Below, one piece after another: positions 58,851-64,000 of a stretch of DNA of 64,000 bases. The notes beneath the pieces are model-generated. The model was not told where the DNA came from. It saw only the letters and a list, made by a program, of their open reading frames with translations, and did no database searches. The translations under genes and the position numbers were made by a program. Numbering within the stretch: position 1 is the stretch's first letter; every line of letters begins with the position of its first letter. Source of the stretch: Leucobacter chromiireducens subsp. chromiireducens (lineage in GTDB: Bacteria > Actinomycetota > Actinomycetes > Actinomycetales > Microbacteriaceae); the NCBI RefSeq assembly GCF_016758255.1, contig NZ_QYAD01000003.1:434001-498000 (forward strand), in the 5' to 3' direction.

Positions 58851-59678
58851 GTGACGAGATCTCAACGCGCACTTCCCGCTGTACTCTCGAGCGGGCTCGC
58901 CGCCCTCCTGCTCCTCACGGGCTGCGCGGCGTCGCTCGCCCCAGACATCACGCTGCCGCCGACGGGCGGCACCCCCGACTATCAGCTCGGCGGCGCATCC
59001 GAGCCCCCGCCCGGTGTGACGATAGTGGCGCGTGATCGCAGTGCGGCGCCCGCCGAGGGCGTGTACTCGATCTGCTACGTGAACGGCTTTCAAACCCAGC
59101 CGGGAGAACTCGCAGAGTGGCCCGACGAAGCCCTGCTGCGCGACGATGCGGGCGAGTTGGTGCACGATCCGGCGTGGCCCGACGAGGTGCTGCTCGACAC
59201 GCGCACCGCGGCGACGCGCGATGCGATCCGCGAGGTCGTGGACCCGTGGATCGAGGGTTGCGCACGCGATGGCTACGACGCCGTCGAGTTCGACAATCTG
59301 GACACGTACAGTCGCTCCGCGGGCGTGCTCACGCGCGCCGACAACGTCGAACTCGCTGCCGCACTCGTCGAGACCGCGCACGCGGCCGGGCTCGCGGCGG
59401 GGCAGAAAAACGCCGCGGACGACGTCGCGTTGATGCGATCCCAAGCTGGTTTCGATTTCGCGGTGACCGAAGAGTGCATGGTGTTTGCCGAGTGCGAGAA
59501 CTTCGCTGAGTTCTACGGCGCGCACGTGATCGACATCGAGTACACCGACGAGCTACCCCGTCCGTTTGCCGAAATGTGCGTCGACCCGGCGGCACCGCGC
59601 TCGATGGTGCTGCGTGACCGCGATCTCACGGTCCCCGGTTCCGCCGAGTACGCTTTCGAGACCTGCCCGGCGGAGTAG
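58851..59678 (+). CDS. GH114-family lipoprotein (endo-alpha-1,4-polygalactosaminidase type)
   Basis: A 275-residue lipoprotein: hydrophobic signal with LTGC (Cys25). The catalytic barrel matches GH114: DYQLGGA, YSICYVNGFQTQPGE, VDPWIEGCARDGYDAVEFDNLD (with the conserved acidic EFDN), AAGLAAGQKN and FAVTEECMVF. GH114 enzymes cut galactosamine-containing exopolysaccharides such as Pel-like polymers. The enzyme would work on the outer face of the membrane, on its own or a neighbour's biofilm matrix. Confidence 0.85.
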   Translation: MTRSQRALPAVLSSGLAALLLLTGCAASLAPDITLPPTGGTPDYQLGGASEPPPGVTIVARDRSAAPAEGVYSICYVNGFQTQPGELAEWPDEALLRDDAGELVHDPAWPDEVLLDTRTAATRDAIREVVDPWIEGCARDGYDAVEFDNLDTYSRSAGVLTRADNVELAAALVETAHAAGLAAGQKNAADDVALMRSQAGFDFAVTEECMVFAECENFAEFYGAHVIDIEYTDELPRPFAEMCVDPAAPRSMVLRDRDLTVPGSAEYAFETCPAE

Positions 59679-59712
59679 TCGCGCGCGGGGTCCATGCACG
59701 GCGGCGCGGTGC

Positions 59713-60273
59713 TCAGCCCGCTGGCGTGGCCACGATCGCCTGGCGCCATCCGGCGTCGCCGCGCGTGTACTCGACGCGTGTGTGCTGCCGGTCTTCACGC
59801 GCCTGCATGAACTCGAACTCGGTGGGGCGCAGGGCGTAGCGCTGCCAGTCGAGATTCGGCTGCCCGGTGTAGCTGGGCCGCCCGGCCCAGTCGCGCTGCG
59901 TCGCTGCATCGTCGAGCGGCACGGCGACGCCAGTGACGCGCACCTGGCGTCCGAACTCGCGCCAGAAGAACAGCATCGAGCAGCGCGGGTCGGCGGCGAT
60001 CTCGATGCCCTTCCGCGAGGTGCGGTGCGTCGAGAAGTGGTATCCGTCCGCATCAACGTCTTTGAGGATGAGTGTGCGGGCGACGGGCTCACCGTCAGCG
60101 CGTGCGGTCACGAAGGCCATCGTGTGCGGCTGGCGCTCGCCGCTTTCGATCGCCGCGTCGAGCCAGTCGAGGAAGAGCGTGTCCGGATCCGCGGGCATGG
60201 TCGCGGGGTCGAGCACAGGCAGGGGCTGCGGGAAGGCGGGCAGGCTGCGGAGACGGGTTTCGAGTTCGCTCAT
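59713..60273 (-). CDS. pyridoxamine-phosphate-oxidase-family protein
   Basis: A 186-residue FMN flavoprotein of the PNPOx fold: PHTMAFVTARADGEPVARTLILKDVDADGYHFSTHRTSRKG and a MLFFWREFGRQVRVTGVAV stretch are the conserved strands and FMN contacts. It may oxidise pyridoxamine phosphate to PLP, though it is shorter than E. coli PdxH. TACGCT-N6 precedes ATG 60273. Confidence 0.85.
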   Translation of the reverse strand: MSELETRLRSLPAFPQPLPVLDPATMPADPDTLFLDWLDAAIESGERQPHTMAFVTARADGEPVARTLILKDVDADGYHFSTHRTSRKGIEIAADPRCSMLFFWREFGRQVRVTGVAVPLDDAATQRDWAGRPSYTGQPNLDWQRYALRPTEFEFMQAREDRQHTRVEYTRGDAGWRQAIVATPAG

Positions 60274-60279
60274 GCCCTC

Positions 60280-60285
60280 AGCGTA
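60280..60285 (-). promoter_or_regulatory. leaderless -10 box (TACGCT) of the PNPOx gene
   Basis: On the minus strand TACGCT precedes ATG 60273 by 6 nt. Confidence 0.5.
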
Positions 60286-60374
60286 CGCCCGCCCCATCCA
60301 GGCGTCTCACTAACAGCATTGACTTTTCATGGCTATGATCAAGGCAATTCGTTGTGTTTTATAGGGAGTCTTGT

Positions 60375-61484
60375 ATGTCAGCTGAAATCCGAGAGCGACT
60401 CAACAGCCTGGCGGCGAAGCTTGAACAGCAAAAGTCTTCAATCGAGACAGAGGAAGCAACGAAGAACGCGTTTGTGATGCCGTTCATCTCGCTTGTTCTC
60501 GGGTACGACGTGTTCAACCCCCATGAAGTCGTCCCGGAGTTCACCGCGGATGTCGGCACCAAGAAAGGCGAGAAGGTCGACTACGCGATCGTCAAAGACG
60601 GTGAAGTCCAGATTCTGATCGAGTGCAAGCATGTTGGAGCACCACTCAACATCAAGCACGCCTCGCAGCTTTTCCGCTATTTTGCAGTCACCAGCGCCCG
60701 AATCGCAATCCTGACCAACGGCGACGAGTATCAGTTCTATACAGATTTGGATGCCCCCAACAAGATGGACGAGAAGCCCTTCCTGGTCATTCAGGTTTCG
60801 GATCTCGACACCGCTTTGATCCCTGAGCTCAACAAGTTGGCGAAGGACGCCTTTGATCTCGATTCGATCATCAACGCCGCCGAAGAACTGAAGTATGTAG
60901 GCGAGTTCAAGCGCGTGCTTACGGCGCAGTTTGCGGAGCCGGATGCGGAGTGGGTGAAGTTTCTTACTGCCCGCGTGTACGAAGGCGCATTCACGCAAAA
61001 GGTTCGCGGACAGTTTACGGACCTCGTAGCAAAGGCAATGAAGCAGTTCCTGAACGACCGCGTAAATGACCGCCTCAAGGCCGCACTTGGCGGTCAGCCT
61101 TCTCAGTCCGACGACACCTCAGTGTCCTCCTCTGCTGCCAGCACTCACGTCGCCGAAGCGTCCGTAGACGCGGCGGCAGAGGAACACGATGGAATCGTCA
61201 CGACATTGGAGGAACTCGAAGGGTTTCAAATCGTACGCGCGATCATCTGTAGCGAGGTCGCTCCAGGGAGAATCGCGCAGCGTGACAACAAGACCTACTT
61301 TGGCATCCTTCTCGACGACAACAACCGCAAACCACTTGCACGGCTTTGGTTCAACACGTCACAGAAGTACATTGGGATCTTCGACGCTGACAAGAATGAG
61401 ACGCGTCACCCGATCGAGACGCTCGATGAGATCTATCAACATGCGGAGGCCCTGCGCCAGACCGTGAGCTACTACAGCGGGTAA
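60375..61484 (+). CDS. HsdR_N-type predicted type IV restriction endonuclease
   Basis: A 369-residue protein with a PD-(D/E)xK core of the HSDR_N kind: Asp69 (KVDYAIVKDG), Glu83 and Lys85 (ILIECKH), ahead of IKHASQLFRYFAVTSARIAILTNG. The N-terminal EEATKNAFVMPFISLVLGYDVF is typical. A Ser/Ala/Thr-rich linker (~241-270) leads to a ~95-residue C-terminal domain (FQIVRAIICSEV...IGIFDADKNETRHPIETLDEIYQHAEALRQT). Three lines I counted average ~55% GC, clearly below its neighbours, so it looks acquired. No methylase or helicase adjoins, so a stand-alone restriction or regulatory nuclease is likely. GGGAG is 7 nt upstream. Confidence 0.8.
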   Translation: MSAEIRERLNSLAAKLEQQKSSIETEEATKNAFVMPFISLVLGYDVFNPHEVVPEFTADVGTKKGEKVDYAIVKDGEVQILIECKHVGAPLNIKHASQLFRYFAVTSARIAILTNGDEYQFYTDLDAPNKMDEKPFLVIQVSDLDTALIPELNKLAKDAFDLDSIINAAEELKYVGEFKRVLTAQFAEPDAEWVKFLTARVYEGAFTQKVRGQFTDLVAKAMKQFLNDRVNDRLKAALGGQPSQSDDTSVSSSAASTHVAEASVDAAAEEHDGIVTTLEELEGFQIVRAIICSEVAPGRIAQRDNKTYFGILLDDNNRKPLARLWFNTSQKYIGIFDADKNETRHPIETLDEIYQHAEALRQTVSYYSG

Positions 61485-61501
61485 AGCCGCACGACGCACA
61501 C

Positions 61502-61547
61502 ACTGCGGCCCCGGCGAGAAGGATGTCCTCTTCGCCGGGGCCGCAGT
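61502..61547. terminator. bidirectional terminator between the nuclease and M28 peptidase genes
   Basis: A perfect 16-bp stem (61502-61517 with 61532-61547) lies between the convergent genes, 17 nt past the nuclease stop and 19 nt past the peptidase stop. GTTTGC follows on the plus strand. Confidence 0.8.
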
Positions 61548-61566
61548 TTGCGGGCGAGCAGTCTCG

Positions 61567-64000
61567 CTACTCGCTGGCCGCCTCGCGGCGACGCGCCACC
61601 ATGATCGCACCGCCGGCGACGAGCAGCAGGGCGCCCGTCGCTGCACCGATCAGCAGCAGGTTGTTGCCACCCGTTGCCGCGAGCGCGTCATCGGGCTTCG
61701 CAACCGGCTTGGTGCCCGGCTTGGTCGGCGTGACGGGCGGCTTCGTTTCACCAGGCTTCGCCGCGGCGAATTCGAGCGTTACGAGCTCGCTCGGGTTGCC
61801 CGCCACATCGGTTGCGCGGAACTCGACACTGCCCGCCGCGTCTCCGAGGGGCACGACGACCGTGGTCTCGATCGGCATCGGATCTGCCGAACGACGCAGC
61901 GCCGCCGGGAGGGGCGCTTCCTGCCACTCCCCGCTCGGGAGGACGCGGTACTCGACGCCAGCAACGCCAGAGGTCGCATCCGTCGCGCTCACGGTCACTT
62001 CACCGCGCGTCGAGGCGCTCGGTGTCGCGGTGAGTACCGGCGCACCCGTGTCGATGCGGATCGAACGCGAGTCTTCAGCGACGTTGCCACTCGCGTCGGT
62101 TGCCCGCACGCTGACGACCGTCTCGCCCTCGGCGCCGACCTCAATCGGCGCGGTGTAGGGCTGCCATTCGCCGCCGTTCACCGAGAACTCAACAGTGGGC
62201 GCGGTGTCGCCCGCGTCCGTCGCCGAGAGCGTAAGCTGCACGGGCCCGCTGCGGTACCAACCCGCAGCGTTTTCGCCCTCGGGAGCAGCGAACTCAATGC
62301 TCGGCGCAGCGGTATCGTGCGCCAATCCGATCTGTACAGTCCCGGCGCCGGTGACCTGCTGGTCCAGCACCGCACCACGCGAGCCGTCTGCGGCGAGCGC
62401 TGCGAAGTCGCACTCGAGGGCGGGAGCCAGTGCCTCTACCGTGCCGGCTTCGTCGGTGCGGCCAACCTCGCGCCAGCCATCGTCCTCACCGCACGACATA
62501 GCCACGGGAACATCCGCCTGCGGCTTCTTCTCCGTGTCGGCGACCGTCACTGCGACCGGGTTGAGCGCCGCGCGGAACGCGGATCCGCCGATGAGCTCAG
62601 CCGCGATCCCAATCCGCTCCTGCGAGATGTTATCGATCGTGTCCGAGGGCTTGTGATAAGTCGGTTCGAGCACAATCGAGCTCGTTGCCGACCAGAACAT
62701 CCAGCTGAACACCGCAGCATCGATGCCCACGTCGTGGAACGACTGGTGATCGCTGCGGCCCACGACGCCGCGGTTCAGATCCCCGCGCCCCGTGATGTTC
62801 GACAGCGCCGATGCCTGCTTGAGCACCGCGTTGTCCTCGTTGTCCTTGTTGACCGTCAGCCCCCAGAACTCAAACGGCTGCTCAGCCGTTCCGAGGAACG
62901 AGGTGCCCGCCATGTCCATGTTCCACGCGCCGATGGTGCGATCGATCTCGTCCGGGCTGAGCTGCGTGGCGTGTGTCTTCGACCCCACGATGCCCTTCTC
63001 CTCAGCGCCCCAGGTGCCCACGCGAATCTCGGTGTTCAGCGGGTACTGGCTCATGATGCGCGCGGACTCGAGCAGGATCCCGACGCCCGAGCCGTTGTCG
63101 CTCGCGCCCGGGCTTCCCACCACGGAGTCAATGTGCGCACCGATGTAGACGATGGGTGCGTTCTCTGCGTTCTCACCCTGGGCGGGCCGCACGCCAATCG
63201 TGTTGGAGCTCTCGAGGCTGCTCTTTTCGGTGGTGAGGGCGAGCGAGAGCGGCCCTCCCGCGAGGAGCTCGCGGATACGCTGGGCCTGGCCATCTGCGGC
63301 GCCGACCACCTGGATGCCGGTGGCCGCAGCGGAGACGTTGCCGACTGCCGCAAGCGAGCTGTTCTGCGTGGTCTGCGCGACGATGACGCCGGCGGCGCCT
63401 GCCTCGGCGAGCTCGACGATCTTCGCGTTGCGCGCCGCTGCGGTCGCGTTCCAGTTCAGCAGCACAAACTTCCCGGCGACGGCGGCCGGGTCGAAGCCCT
63501 CACCGGCGCCGACATCCACAACCTCTGCGGTGACGGGCGCATCCGGGCCGGTGAAGAGCGCGTTGCTCGCCGGGCGGAACTGCCAGCTCACCTGCAGGCC
63601 CGCGTCGCGGCTTGGGGTCGCGTTTGCGAACAGGGATTCGCTGACGGGGAACTTCTCGATCTCGGTGCTGAACCCGTAACTGTTCAGCAGGTCTTGCACA
63701 TAGGCGTTGGCTCGCACCTCGGCGGCGGTGCCCGCGACTCGTGGGCCGATATCCACCGCGAGGTGACGCACATGCTCAAACACCGTCGCGTCGTCGACCT
63801 GAGCGGCGAATTCTGCGGCGTAGCCGGGCAGGTAGGTCCCCGAGGTGATTGCGGAGATCGCGCCGCGGGGCACCGGGGCGGGTGCGGGATCCGCGGGCGC
63901 AGCGTTCGCCGCGACAGGGGTCAGCGCGAGCGGGAGCGCGATCGCGGCAGCACCGAACGCGCCGAGCGCGCGGCGCCGAGCGGGCGGTGGTGTTCCAGTG
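61567..64000 (-). CDS. cell-wall-anchored M28-family aminopeptidase (5' end outside window)
   Basis: About 810 residues are present; the frame continues through the right edge, so the start codon is missing. Reading in from the edge, ARRRALGAFGAAAIALPLA leads to a likely AxA-type cleavage: a signal peptide. A PA domain is inserted (ADGQAQRIRELL), then the M28 zinc site: His (AHIDSVVGSPGASDNGSG, 63133-63135), Glu-Glu (WGAEEKG), Asp (NMDMAG) and His (YHKPSDT). Two OmpL47-like Ig repeats follow. The C-terminus has LAATGG (61683-61666), a hydrophobic helix and RRRE, a class E sortase signal. Confidence 0.9.
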   Translation of the reverse strand, partial: TGTPPPARRRALGAFGAAAIALPLALTPVAANAAPADPAPAPVPRGAISAITSGTYLPGYAAEFAAQVDDATVFEHVRHLAVDIGPRVAGTAAEVRANAYVQDLLNSYGFSTEIEKFPVSESLFANATPSRDAGLQVSWQFRPASNALFTGPDAPVTAEVVDVGAGEGFDPAAVAGKFVLLNWNATAAARNAKIVELAEAGAAGVIVAQTTQNSSLAAVGNVSAAATGIQVVGAADGQAQRIRELLAGGPLSLALTTEKSSLESSNTIGVRPAQGENAENAPIVYIGAHIDSVVGSPGASDNGSGVGILLESARIMSQYPLNTEIRVGTWGAEEKGIVGSKTHATQLSPDEIDRTIGAWNMDMAGTSFLGTAEQPFEFWGLTVNKDNEDNAVLKQASALSNITGRGDLNRGVVGRSDHQSFHDVGIDAAVFSWMFWSATSSIVLEPTYHKPSDTIDNISQERIGIAAELIGGSAFRAALNPVAVTVADTEKKPQADVPVAMSCGEDDGWREVGRTDEAGTVEALAPALECDFAALAADGSRGAVLDQQVTGAGTVQIGLAHDTAAPSIEFAAPEGENAAGWYRSGPVQLTLSATDAGDTAPTVEFSVNGGEWQPYTAPIEVGAEGETVVSVRATDASGNVAEDSRSIRIDTGAPVLTATPSASTRGEVTVSATDATSGVAGVEYRVLPSGEWQEAPLPAALRRSADPMPIETTVVVPLGDAAGSVEFRATDVAGNPSELVTLEFAAAKPGETKPPVTPTKPGTKPVAKPDDALAATGGNNLLLIGAATGALLLVAGGAIMVARRREAASE

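Overview
The window is one continuous high-GC (mostly around 68-70%) chromosomal segment from an actinobacterium. Class E-type LAxTG sorting signal, DUF3151, DUF3618/Holin-X/YtxH membrane proteins, a ribE-ribBA-ribH operon and a holB-TAP-hydrolase-tRNA-Thr block all point to Micrococcales, most likely Microbacteriaceae and plausibly a Leucobacter-like organism (inference from family content, not from a search). Genes are densely packed, many overlap by ATGA or GTGA, and at least fourteen starts have a TAnnnT box 6-7 nt upstream of the start codon, the signature of leaderless transcripts.

Layout. 0-2.4 kb: riboflavin operon (ribE cut by the left edge). 2.4-6.5 kb: ABC exporter, AraC regulator and a membrane acyltransferase. 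6.5-10.2 kb: tRNA-Thr(CGT), secreted TAP-type peptidase lipoprotein, DNA polymerase III delta-prime, YigZ. 10.3-18.5 kb: S4 protein, an unassigned actinobacterial protein, a TPC-motif P-type ATPase, chorismate mutase, purA, a TIGR01777 epimerase, a POT peptide transporter and DUF3151. 18.5-24.1 kb: a two-component system divergent from a lipoprotein/adaptor/ATPase/permease (MacAB-like) export operon. 24-31.5 kb: lipoprotein, YajQ, dicarboxylate/glutamate symporter, a GntR(YtrA)-ABC operon with a clear operator over its promoter, a siderophore-interacting protein and glutamate decarboxylase. 31.6-37.5 kb: a second OmpR-type two-component system, a 331-bp gene-free region with paired palindromes and DnaA-box-like sites, then a LnrLMN/LnrJK-like ABC-2 exporter plus NarL-type two-component operon. 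37.5-47.8 kb: threonine aldolase, cytosine permease plus yeast-type cytosine deaminase, LysE exporter with its divergent LysR regulator, NhaC antiporter, amidohydrolase, TetR, AEC carrier, nitroreductase. 47.8-53 kb: HemD, a HemY-like protein with a damaged FAD motif, a YtxH/Holin-X/DUF3618 operon and a CPBP protease. 53-64 kb: glyS (with an upstream micro-ORF), succinate-semialdehyde dehydrogenase, APC permease, 2-hydroxyacid dehydrogenase, GH114 lipoprotein, PdxH-like oxidase, a lower-GC HsdR_N-type nuclease and a cell-wall-anchored M28 peptidase that runs off the right edge.

Functionally the window is mostly core metabolism (riboflavin, purine, chorismate, glycyl-tRNA, GABA/glutamate) mixed with small regulator-plus-transporter modules. 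The parts that stand out are the DnaA-box/palindrome intergenic region at 33.4-33.7 kb, the 28-bp-arm inverted repeat at 31.5 kb, the low-GC predicted restriction nuclease at 60.4-61.5 kb, the leaderless micro-ORF before glyS, and the separated HemD/HemY-like pair.
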